Part shown: piece by piece, positions 1-8,231 of the stretch
Layout of the letters: each line of letters begins with the position of its first letter
Numbering within the stretch: the stretch's first letter is position 1
Assembly: GCA_019455245.1 (NCBI GenBank)
Contig: JACFMR010000018.1
Coordinates: 28,445-92,444, forward strand
Reading direction: 5' to 3'
Length of the DNA stretch: 64,000 nucleotides
Source of the DNA: Opitutaceae bacterium
GTDB taxonomy: Bacteria; Verrucomicrobiota; Verrucomicrobiia; Opitutales; Opitutaceae
Notes under the pieces: generated by a model
Database searches by the model: none
What the model was told of the DNA's origin: nothing
Seen by the model: the letters and a program-made list of their open reading frames with translations, nothing else
Program-made: the position numbers and the translations under genes

Positions 1-1053
1 CAGGCGACGAAAATGGCGGTGAGTGGTGGTGAGTATCAGCATATCCTGGTCTCGCTGGTGTTGGATCACTGGGAGCCTGAACTGGCCGAGATTCTGCGGA
101 TACGCTATGCGCGCCATTCTTTGGGCGGTGTTTTTTACCGATACAGCCGTTTCATGAAAGGTTCGGTCACCGCCAGCCCGTTGGAACTTTGGCGAAGCCA
201 CGGCGGTGCCACCGATGGCCGGTTGCTGCTTTCCAGTGCGGAGCTGTTTGGGGGCAGCGAACCCGATGCGATCCACTTCATCGGCACGTCCGATGGTCGC
301 GAAACCATGAAGCTGGCCGCTGCCACCAACCGGTTGGCCGGCCAAGTGGTGGTGCGACGCCTGACTGGTGATAATACGATCCCGCTGGCCGCAGATTTTT
401 CCATTTATGCGGAGCATGATGAAGCCCATCGATTTCTCCGTTGGGAGCAACGCGTGGAATTGCATCCGGGACAAATGGAGACGCTGGTGGATTACTCGAT
501 CGACAGCAGCGGCATGCCGGCACGCTTCTACGTGGAGACGCCCCCGGATCAGACGGGTTTGCTGGCCACGGGTTGGACCGTGCCGAAAGTGCTGCACTCG
601 GCCTTGGAAGGACCCGAAACGCCGCGATGGTTTTTCGCCAGTGACCGGTTGGTGCAGACCTTAAGTCCGGCGGAGGTGGACCAATTGCTGCCCGCGGACC
701 GGACTTGGACGCCCGACAGGGTATATTTGCGCGGAGGGCGGGTGACGCCAGACGGCCTGGAGCTCGAGCCGGGCGGAGAATTGTGGATCCGCGCCGCGGA
801 CTACGTAACCGAATTATCGGGCACCGTTGTGGCCGGCCCGGAAGAGCAGTTGGCCAATCCACCCGGGTTGTGGGGCGTCTGGTTGAAGGGGGCGCGCATG
901 GAGGTGATCTCCTTGCAGCACCTGCGGCCGCCGGTCCGGGAATTGAATTTCAAATTGTGGTGTCCGGAACCAAACGGTTGGTTGATATTGGCGGCGGATC
1001 AATTGGCCGAGGCGCCTTCGATCCGCATTAAGATCAACCGGTTGGTGCGCTGA
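1..1053 (+). CDS. C-terminal part of a GT-C type membrane glycosyltransferase (5' end outside the window)
   Basis: The frame is open from the first base, so the gene starts upstream; the in-frame ATG at 13 is probably internal. The visible ~350 residues are soluble and beta-rich with no membrane segment. They match in order the tails of the proteins at 3411-5714 and 5747-8212: a 'TGWTVPKV' segment (compare 'AGWRNPMV' and 'AGYRELEI'), then 'PGGELWIR' (compare 'PGGEIWLR', 'AGGEVWFH'), then 'KGARMEV' and a final 'NGWLIL' strand. I therefore read it as the tail of a third member of that membrane-protein group. The sugar and acceptor cannot be told. It converges on the minus-strand gene ending at 1097, 43 bp away. 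Confidence 0.8.
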   Translation, partial: QATKMAVSGGEYQHILVSLVLDHWEPELAEILRIRYARHSLGGVFYRYSRFMKGSVTASPLELWRSHGGATDGRLLLSSAELFGGSEPDAIHFIGTSDGRETMKLAAATNRLAGQVVVRRLTGDNTIPLAADFSIYAEHDEAHRFLRWEQRVELHPGQMETLVDYSIDSSGMPARFYVETPPDQTGLLATGWTVPKVLHSALEGPETPRWFFASDRLVQTLSPAEVDQLLPADRTWTPDRVYLRGGRVTPDGLELEPGGELWIRAADYVTELSGTVVAGPEEQLANPPGLWGVWLKGARMEVISLQHLRPPVRELNFKLWCPEPNGWLILAADQLAEAPSIRIKINRLVR

Positions 1054-1096
1054 AACAGCGTCCGGGGCTGATGGTGGAGTGGAGCCCCCCGAACGA

Positions 1097-3136
1097 TCAT
1101 TCGAATTCCCCGTCACCCCAACAGGTCCAATCCTTCGAGATGGACCGGTAGGGAGACGCGCGGAGGAGCAGGCGCGCGCCTTCGCCACGCGGCGGCAGAT
1201 CGAGGGTGAATTGCTGTAATCCGCGGTCGGCGGGATTGGTGGCCGGCTCCAGCGTGCGTGAGGCCAACCGGTGGGTTTGACCGTCGTCGACCAGTTCGAC
1301 GGTGAACGTCGCGCCATCGGTGTGGTCGGCGGGATCGGCATAGGCATCCGGCGCGAAACCAAACCGGACGGTGAAGGTCCGGGCGCTGCGCGGCAAGTGT
1401 CGCACGAGCACGCTCGGCGCATGGGCAAAGGTCAGTTCCCGGTCCTCGATGGTGATGCGGCTGATGGGGAAGGCGCTTTGGTCCTGAAGTAATTCGGCGC
1501 CGCCATGCGCAGACTGGCGTTCATACACGAGGAACCGGGCATCGTGTTTGAGGTAGGGCAAGCCGGGGACGTCGAGTCCGGCGAGTTGGTCCTGGACGGA
1601 AAACTCCCGTGCGAACAGGTATTCGGTTTTCAACAGGTCATAACTGGCTTTTTGCAGGCCTTCGGCTTCATGAGGACGCAACACCAGCCAACGGGGTTTG
1701 AGTTCCGCGATGACTTTCTCCCAACCATTGCCAACCCGCTGCCGGGCCTCGACCACCTCGCGCGAGGAGAGACCGGGCATGTCGTAAGTTTTGAGGCCGG
1801 AAAAATATCCGATGTAGCCCAACGGTTCCATGAACACGGTGTCGTCGGGCTGCGAATTGGCCTTGAGCCATTCACCGATTTTGCGGCGGTTGCCGTCCTC
1901 CACGATTTTCTGCTGGGCGGCGAAGAGCCGACCGGACTGCCAGGTCAGCCACGCATTGGCGACCAACGCCACGGTGACAATGGTGAGGGCAAATCCTAGA
2001 ATCTGGCGGTTGCGGTTGGTGGCTGGGTAATGGTGCTCCCATTTGGCCGCGGCCGAAAGCAATTGGGCCAGCAGACCGCCCGCGCTGAACACCGCCAGCA
2101 ACGTGGTGGCGGGCAGGTACCAGGGAAACGGGAAATAGGGATAATAGGACAGATAAACGTGCGCGCCGAAGAAGGCGAAGGATGCGGCGCGTGTCTCCAT
2201 GCGCAGGAACGGCAGCACCCAGAGCAGTGCGATCGTCGCGGCTACGGCGCGGGCGCATTGCACCAAGACCTCGGGCCAGCCGCCAAATTGGTGGTAGGCG
2301 GGCAGAAAAGTGGCGTGGATCGAGCCGCTGCCGGCCCACATGTTCATGGGCAGGCGCAGAATGGTTTCGACCAGGCCCGTCAAGGTGTGCGGATCCCCGA
2401 AGCCGCTCTTGGCGGTGATGGTATGAGGCACCGGCGTGCCGTAGTAACCCCACGCGAAAAGCAGCCACGGCAAATACACCGCCGTGGTTACCAGTCCGGC
2501 CTTCAGATAAAGGGTGAACAGCTGACGGCGGCCGCGACCGGAGCGGAGCGGTTCATTGAACAGCCAGCATCCGGCCGCCAGGAGGCCGATGTAAATGAAG
2601 CTGTCCGGGCGGGTCCACATCAGGCCGGCCCACGCCAGGCCGAGGTGTTTCCACGCGTGCTCCGTGCGATTGAAGTGCGCATGCAAGGTCCAGGTCAGGA
2701 ACAGCACGAGAAAGGCCGTCTCCATGCCATTGATGGAGAAATCGATGATTTTGGAATCAAGGGCCAGCCAACCGATGAGCAGGATCGCCGCGAGGCGGGC
2801 GTAGGCGAGACGTTGAGCCAAAGACCAAAGGATCAGGGCGGTGACACCGAGAACGGCGGCGGACAGCAGGCGGAAAAGCCAAAGGGCGGCGGCATCGGAG
2901 GCGTTGAACGTGGTCAGGCTGGCGGCCGCCGGCAGCAGCACCCCCAAGGGCGAGGTGAAGGTGTGCAGCTTTTCACCCGCGTGGTAAACCAAGCCCTGGC
3001 CGGTCGCGAGGTTCTTGCTGGAGCGCCATGTGATGTAGTAATCTTCCCACACATGCTGCGTGACGAAGGCGAAGACGATCGCGATGAGGAAGGGCAGCAG
3101 GAAAAGGCCAAGCCGGGTCGAAGCAATGTGGCGCAT
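1097..3136 (-). CDS. Polytopic GT-C glycosyltransferase (GT39/ArnT-like) with C-terminal beta domain
   Basis: Predicted inner-membrane sugar transferase of 679 residues. The first membrane segment is followed by the loop 'EDYYITWRSSKNLATGQG' and then 'GEKLHTFTSPLG', the classic first periplasmic loop of GT-C enzymes that use polyprenyl-phosphate sugars; its acidic pair is the likely catalytic or metal site. About ten more hydrophobic segments follow to about residue 400. The last ~150 residues form a soluble domain ending near 'SKDWTCWGDGEF', which matches the tails of the GT-C proteins at 18640, 20785, 33984 and 36089. The frame extends upstream to a TTG at 3208, but ATG 3136 puts the start directly before the first membrane helix. 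It is divergent from the gene at 3411. Confidence 0.85.
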   Translation of the reverse strand: MRHIASTRLGLFLLPFLIAIVFAFVTQHVWEDYYITWRSSKNLATGQGLVYHAGEKLHTFTSPLGVLLPAAASLTTFNASDAAALWLFRLLSAAVLGVTALILWSLAQRLAYARLAAILLIGWLALDSKIIDFSINGMETAFLVLFLTWTLHAHFNRTEHAWKHLGLAWAGLMWTRPDSFIYIGLLAAGCWLFNEPLRSGRGRRQLFTLYLKAGLVTTAVYLPWLLFAWGYYGTPVPHTITAKSGFGDPHTLTGLVETILRLPMNMWAGSGSIHATFLPAYHQFGGWPEVLVQCARAVAATIALLWVLPFLRMETRAASFAFFGAHVYLSYYPYFPFPWYLPATTLLAVFSAGGLLAQLLSAAAKWEHHYPATNRNRQILGFALTIVTVALVANAWLTWQSGRLFAAQQKIVEDGNRRKIGEWLKANSQPDDTVFMEPLGYIGYFSGLKTYDMPGLSSREVVEARQRVGNGWEKVIAELKPRWLVLRPHEAEGLQKASYDLLKTEYLFAREFSVQDQLAGLDVPGLPYLKHDARFLVYERQSAHGGAELLQDQSAFPISRITIEDRELTFAHAPSVLVRHLPRSARTFTVRFGFAPDAYADPADHTDGATFTVELVDDGQTHRLASRTLEPATNPADRGLQQFTLDLPPRGEGARLLLRASPYRSISKDWTCWGDGEFE

Positions 3137-3289
3137 ACGAATTACGGTCAGCAAAAGTGCGTCATGTCCTGAAGCAAGACCCGGTTTGCAGGGAAGCAGA
3201 ACCGACAAATGCCGTGCTTGAGTTCACCGCCTTGGTCCCCTCTATTGCGAGGCCATGTTCGAGAAGATGAACGTATCGCCGAAGGACCT

Positions 3290-3364
3290 GCCCGGTCGGG
3301 CCGCAGGGGGACCGACCCGGGCGAAGCCGTATCTCCGGGCGGCGATCCCCAACCGCTAAGCGGT
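3290..3364. promoter_or_regulatory. Inverted repeats in the divergent intergenic region
   Basis: The ~270 bp between the divergent starts at 3136 and 3411 holds two dyads. One is imperfect: GCCCGGTCGG at 3290-3299 against CCGACCCGGGC at 3312-3322. The other is perfect: ACCGCT at 3352-3357 and AGCGGT at 3359-3364 with a 1-base centre. Both could bind a regulator of the divergent pair, or be chance in GC-rich DNA. No convincing -35/-10 pair was found. Confidence 0.25.
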
Positions 3365-3410
3365 GCCCATGCTCCGCCCACGGAACCAATCGGAAGACCA
3401 TAATACGGTC

Positions 3411-5714
3411 ATGGCATCAAACCATACCCGTTTGGTGGTGCTGGCCGGCCTGTGTATTCTCGGGCTCTCTGTGGTTTTCAACGAGTTCGGCTTCATGCAT
3501 TTCGAGTGGTGGAGCGAATATGTGACTTTCCACCTTGGGCCGGGTTCGCTCTGGACCAAGATTCTCAACAGCTACGTGCTGGACAGCGGACTGTATCTCG
3601 GGCGCGAGTTTTCATATCTCGTCGATCACATCGACATGCGCTTGATGGCGCTTTCGGTGCGCTTTGGGTTCCCGGTGTTCGACTCTTTCGTTCATCTGGC
3701 GTTGAGTCTGTTCATAGGCGTCAGGATCGCCCGCTACGCGTCGCGTGATCTGCAATTGGGTTCGTTGATCGGATTGCTTTTGGCCCTGATCTTCTGGACG
3801 GCTCCCAGCACCTACCTGCACTTTTTGATGCGCACGGCCAAGGGCCTCACGGCCACCGGATTGATCATTGTTTTGCTGGAGACCCACCGGCTGTTGGTGA
3901 ACAGGCCGGTGGCGCAGACGGGGTGTCCCTGGCGCACCATCCTGCTTATCACAGCTGGGGCCGCGGTGATGAGTTTTTCAGACCGGCAGGGGTTGTATTT
4001 TCTCCTCACGATCATGATCGGCATCGGGATTCATTGGCTGCTGGTGCGATCGAAGGCCGCCCTCGTGGTTTTGGGTGCGCTGACAGCAGTGCTGGCGGCC
4101 GAACTGCTGGCTTTCTTTTGGATCACACCGGCGCTGATTCGGAAATATTGGCACTATGAACCCGATTTTTCGTACAATCGGATGCCATGGGCCGAGTTGT
4201 GGTCGGATATCGGCCGGTATGTGATTGATGCCGGCGGGTTGCTGTTTGACACCATGGGCAATGTGCTGGGCGGCCTGCCTGCCTGGCTGGTGCTGCCTTT
4301 GGTGCCGCTCCTGATCGTGCAGGTGGCGAAAAGCGATCTGCGAAGCAAGAACTGGCGCGGGGGGCTGCCCGCCTCGGCGGCGATGATATTCATGCTGTGC
4401 GCCCTGTGGGCCATGTATGGACTGCTGCTGCTGCGTCACCCGCCGTTGCTGTGGCCCGATATCCGCGTGGTCTATTATTGGATACCGACGAGCGTGTTGG
4501 TTGTCCTGGGCTTGGCGTGGGCGGCCCGGGCGGTCCGGTCGGTCCGGTCGGCTCCCGCCAGTCGGACGATGGTGCCGGTCATTCTAGGCGTGATCGTGGC
4601 GGGCAATGTCATGAATCTGCCCCGGCACAAGCAGATCTTGGCCAGCGGGCATCTGCGCGAATCGATTGAGACCAGCCGCGCGATGCGGGAAGCGCTGATG
4701 GAGCCGTTGCTGCCGGACCAAGCGGCTCCGGAGAACCTGGATCGCATCAATGCGTTTCGGACCTTGCGCGGATTGACGGATCAGCGGTCGGGTGATCCCG
4801 CCGTGGTCACTCCGGAGCAATACCTGGCACGGTCCGACGGTCATCAATCCTTTCTGCGGGCATACGGTGGCAACCTTGATCCACGGTTTTTGCTTACCAC
4901 GGGTCAACTTTGGGAGCAGGGGGAAAAGCCGCCATTGATCGGAACTTCCGTCGAAGCGGCGGTGCTGCAGACCAGGATATCAACCAACCGGATCAGGGTG
5001 CAAATGCATCTGCGGCGTTTGCCCGGGCGGGACGGGACCCAGGAAAGCGCTGAGTTTGCCGCTTATGCACTGATGAACGATACGGAGGAGGGTAGGCTCT
5101 TGCGTTGGCGGGGCAGTCTGGATCTGGCACCGGATCAGGAAGAGGTTATCCGGGAGCTGGAAATCGACGGCAGCGGTCTGCCCACGTTGTTCACCGTGAG
5201 GGTGTCGGATGCATCGTCCGGTCACGTGGTGGCCGGGTGGCGTAATCCGATGGTGACGCATGTCTCCCGGGACACCGACAGGCCCCTGTGGATCATGCCC
5301 AATCAGCACCATGCATCGGTCGAGATGATTGAGGCGGACTATACCCGTTTATTGCCGGCAAACTGGCGTCCGATGGCAGGCTGGATGCGCGGGGCCCGAC
5401 GCGAGGATGATGGCATCGTCCTGCAGCCGGGCGGTGAAATCTGGCTCAGATGTGCCGGGGACATTGTGGAAATCCAAGGTGAATCGTGGCGAGAGGACGG
5501 TTACGAGGAGGTCAGCGCCGGAGTCACTGGCTGGTGGTTCAAGGGCGGGAGGCTCGAGCCGTACGAATTGCCTTCAATCCAAGGTTCCCGGCCCGGTACC
5601 CGCTTGTTCCGGGCTTGGGGAGCGGAATACGGTGGATGGCTGGTGATCACCGCCCCGGCCGACACCGCGTCGGTGCCGCTCGTCCTACGCATCACCCATG
5701 TCACCGGGCGGTGA
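3411..5714 (+). CDS. Polytopic membrane protein, probable GT-C glycosyltransferase with long soluble tail
   Basis: About 767 residues. The N-terminal ~430 residues contain around ten hydrophobic segments, with a conspicuous first loop near 'GREFSYLVDHIDMRLM'. The last ~300 residues are soluble and beta-rich, starting near 'FLRAYGGNLDPRFL' (compare 'FIRGYDGNILYGS' in the next gene) and including 'AGWRNPMV', 'PGGEIWLR', 'KGGRLEP' and 'GGWLVI'. The tail type is shared with 1-1053 and 5747-8212, which is the main reason for placing it in this family; the membrane half alone is only weakly diagnostic. I chose ATG 3411 because it directly precedes the first hydrophobic helix; ATG 3369 and GTG 3363 are alternatives. 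The next gene starts 32 bp downstream, so the two are probably co-transcribed. Confidence 0.75.
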   Translation: MASNHTRLVVLAGLCILGLSVVFNEFGFMHFEWWSEYVTFHLGPGSLWTKILNSYVLDSGLYLGREFSYLVDHIDMRLMALSVRFGFPVFDSFVHLALSLFIGVRIARYASRDLQLGSLIGLLLALIFWTAPSTYLHFLMRTAKGLTATGLIIVLLETHRLLVNRPVAQTGCPWRTILLITAGAAVMSFSDRQGLYFLLTIMIGIGIHWLLVRSKAALVVLGALTAVLAAELLAFFWITPALIRKYWHYEPDFSYNRMPWAELWSDIGRYVIDAGGLLFDTMGNVLGGLPAWLVLPLVPLLIVQVAKSDLRSKNWRGGLPASAAMIFMLCALWAMYGLLLLRHPPLLWPDIRVVYYWIPTSVLVVLGLAWAARAVRSVRSAPASRTMVPVILGVIVAGNVMNLPRHKQILASGHLRESIETSRAMREALMEPLLPDQAAPENLDRINAFRTLRGLTDQRSGDPAVVTPEQYLARSDGHQSFLRAYGGNLDPRFLLTTGQLWEQGEKPPLIGTSVEAAVLQTRISTNRIRVQMHLRRLPGRDGTQESAEFAAYALMNDTEEGRLLRWRGSLDLAPDQEEVIRELEIDGSGLPTLFTVRVSDASSGHVVAGWRNPMVTHVSRDTDRPLWIMPNQHHASVEMIEADYTRLLPANWRPMAGWMRGARREDDGIVLQPGGEIWLRCAGDIVEIQGESWREDGYEEVSAGVTGWWFKGGRLEPYELPSIQGSRPGTRLFRAWGAEYGGWLVITAPADTASVPLVLRITHVTGR

Positions 5715-5746
5715 AAGTTATCGGCCGAGAATTAAAAATTTAACGC

Positions 5747-8212
5747 ATGATCCGAAATCCCTTCCGCAAACCGCCCGTTATTGCCTTGATCGCCGTTCTG
5801 ATCGTATGCGCGCTGGCGCCTTGGTTCAGAAATCATGGCTATTTGCGCGATCTCTATGACTACGGGCTCGTCATTGCGGCCAACGGGCACCTCAACCGCG
5901 GCGAACTGCCCTACGTGGATTTCACCACGCCGATTCAGGCGGGATTTCTGGGGCTCAACTGGCTGGTCGAACGGGCCGGCGGTGGTACGTATGACGCGCT
6001 GACGCGCGGCGCGGCCGCTCTGATCGTGCTGTCGGCGCTGGTGTTGCCCCTGATGCTGGCGCGGCGATTTCCGCCAGGGTTGGCCGTATTGCTGGGTGGG
6101 GCAGTGACGGTAACCTCGGCCAGCCAGCACACGATTTTGTGGCACAATGCGCTGGGGGTATTTTGTCTGGCGGTGGTGACTTGGGCGGCGGCGGTGGCGC
6201 CGGTGTGGCGGCGTGCCACCTGGGGTTGGCATGCGTTGCTTGTAGCCGGCCTGATGTTGGGCGGGCTCAACAAACTCAATTTTCACCTGGTGGCCTTGGT
6301 GACGGCGCTGGCCTGGGCCGCCTGGGCGGCGATCAATGGTCGGGCGCGATGGCGTGAAGCCGGATTGACCATGGCCGGTTGCCTGGCCGCCGGTCTGGTC
6401 CTGCCATTGCTGATTGAGTGTGCGTGGACCGGAGCCAGTCCGGCGCTCTGGTGGCACAATGTGGTGGCGTTGCCGTCGGAACAGCGACTGGGCATCGCGA
6501 CCATGGTCTTTTCGGCCGATTTTCTCTGGCGCCCGATTCACGACTACTACGGTTGGATCTGGCTGCAGCCGGTGGGATTGACGGGCATTGTTGCCACCCT
6601 GCTGACCGCGGCGGCGGTTTGGAAGGGTGGCAGTTACAGGGGGTGGAGGCGTGGTTTGGCAGTGCTGGGAGCAGTGGCGGCCGGGGCGGCGGGCGCGGCG
6701 TTGATCGCGACCAATTTTGAAATCGTGTACCTCGGCTTGGGGGCGTGGCTGGTGCTGCTGGTCAGTGTATGGCTGGGCACAGGTGCGAGCGGTTCGGGGC
6801 GGCGGTGGCTCTGGGTCGGAATGGGGTTGCCGGCGCTCGTCATAGGTCTGCCGGCGTGGGACTCGGCCTGGCAGGGACAGCGCTCGCAATTCGGTTACGA
6901 TGACGCCCCCCGCGCGAACTACCGAACATTGGCGGAGATTGGGGATGACTACGGCTATTATGGCGCGCTGAAGATGCCCTATGGTTACGTTTACAGTCTA
7001 GGGCGCTTGATGTGGAACCTGCCCGACCCTGACCCGGCCGGCCGTCGGCCGGTGTTTTGGGGCGTGGGGCTGGAGTGGCTGGAGCGTTTTATTCCGGCGC
7101 GACGGGAGCCGGGGCAGGCCTTGTGGATTCATTGGGGGACGAGCTACAACCAGACGGACATCGACAAGCTGGCCCTGAAATTCGAGGGGCAGAAGGATTA
7201 TGCGTGGGCCTACAACACGGTGGCGCGCGACAATTGGCCCTGGCCGATCAACGACGTTCTGGACCTTAATTATCGCCGGGAGATCATTGGCACAGTGCTG
7301 GTCGGACGCCGGCCGATCAATCACGACGAGGTCGAACTGACGGATGCGTTGGCCACGATTCAGGGGCTGGGCGGGAACGTATCCGGACGGGCATTTCTGC
7401 AGGATCGTGATCCATTCACGTTCATACGCGGTTACGACGGCAACATCCTCTATGGATCGGCACGCCAGAACGCGCAGGTGAAGCTGCAGGCGCCGGTTTA
7501 CCGGTTGCGCGGGGTGGCGGTGATCAACCGGATGGACAAAAGCGATCCCGAACCCTTGTCGATGATGGCGAGGGTCACGGTGCATGGCTCGATCCCCGAA
7601 CAGGTCCTGTGGCAACGGGACCTGTTCCTGGCGGCGGGTGAAAACACCGCCCGGGTGCCGTTTGAGGTCGATGCGGGCGGCCGGCAAATTCTGTTCTGGA
7701 TTATCCAGCATGATCGCTCGCAGGCCGGGCGTGCGTTTGCCGGCTACCGGGAGCTTGAAATCCTGCATGCGGGGGAAACGGAGGGTGCACCGGTCCTGCA
7801 TGACACCATGCTGCCGGTGACGGTGACCGGTGAGGCGGCGGCGGACAGCCTGCTCGGACAGGTGGTGTGGCGGCCGGAGCAGATTGTCGTACGAGGTGGG
7901 CGGTTGACGCCGGACGGAGTTGAACTGCCGGCGGGTGGCGAGGTTTGGTTTCATTCCGCCAACATGTCCGGTGAAGTGCGCGGGTGGGTTGAAAGCGCGC
8001 CCGGCTCGGGGGCGTCGCGAACAGTGCGCACGCTCTGGTGCAAAGGAGGCCGGGTGCAACCACTGCAAGCCGGCGGGGTTGCGCTTGGTCGCAACCTCGA
8101 CTTTCACCTGTGGACCGGCGAGTTGGGCGGTTGGTTCGGTATCGTCGTGGAACCGGGCCAGTCCGACGCCTGGGTCCGGGTGCGGATCGAAAGTGCGGCG
8201 ATCAGCCAGTAA
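5747..8212 (+). CDS. Polytopic GT-C type glycosyltransferase with soluble C-terminal tail
   Basis: 821 residues from ATG 5747. A first membrane helix is followed by 'LRDLYDYGLVIAANGHLNRG' and 'ELPYVDFTTPIQAG', a loop pattern ('G..PY.DF..P.Q') typical of one group of bacterial GT39-like membrane proteins. About ten to twelve helices run to about residue 385; the remainder is soluble and ends with the 'AGYRELEI', 'AGGEVWFH', 'KGGRVQP', 'GGWFGI' series. Its closest relative in the window is the protein at 31397, with matching 'LRD.(Y/F)DY', 'LGG(L/I)NKLNFH' and 'W(R/Y)RP(I/V)HD' segments. It likely transfers a lipid-linked sugar outside the cytoplasm; donor and acceptor are unknown. It converges on the gene ending at 8232 with an 18 bp gap. 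Confidence 0.8.
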   Translation: MIRNPFRKPPVIALIAVLIVCALAPWFRNHGYLRDLYDYGLVIAANGHLNRGELPYVDFTTPIQAGFLGLNWLVERAGGGTYDALTRGAAALIVLSALVLPLMLARRFPPGLAVLLGGAVTVTSASQHTILWHNALGVFCLAVVTWAAAVAPVWRRATWGWHALLVAGLMLGGLNKLNFHLVALVTALAWAAWAAINGRARWREAGLTMAGCLAAGLVLPLLIECAWTGASPALWWHNVVALPSEQRLGIATMVFSADFLWRPIHDYYGWIWLQPVGLTGIVATLLTAAAVWKGGSYRGWRRGLAVLGAVAAGAAGAALIATNFEIVYLGLGAWLVLLVSVWLGTGASGSGRRWLWVGMGLPALVIGLPAWDSAWQGQRSQFGYDDAPRANYRTLAEIGDDYGYYGALKMPYGYVYSLGRLMWNLPDPDPAGRRPVFWGVGLEWLERFIPARREPGQALWIHWGTSYNQTDIDKLALKFEGQKDYAWAYNTVARDNWPWPINDVLDLNYRREIIGTVLVGRRPINHDEVELTDALATIQGLGGNVSGRAFLQDRDPFTFIRGYDGNILYGSARQNAQVKLQAPVYRLRGVAVINRMDKSDPEPLSMMARVTVHGSIPEQVLWQRDLFLAAGENTARVPFEVDAGGRQILFWIIQHDRSQAGRAFAGYRELEILHAGETEGAPVLHDTMLPVTVTGEAAADSLLGQVVWRPEQIVVRGGRLTPDGVELPAGGEVWFHSANMSGEVRGWVESAPGSGASRTVRTLWCKGGRVQPLQAGGVALGRNLDFHLWTGELGGWFGIVVEPGQSDAWVRVRIESAAISQ

Positions 8213-8231
8213 TCCGGCGGAACCGACGCGA

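Noticed and set aside
13..1053. A complete 346-residue protein starting at ATG 13
   Set aside because: The frame is open to the window edge and the sequence matches only the tail halves of neighbouring membrane proteins.
1064..1088. GGGGCT/AGCCCC dyad between convergent genes as a bidirectional terminator
   Set aside because: Only six base pairs with a 13-base loop and no T run on either strand; expected by chance at this GC content.
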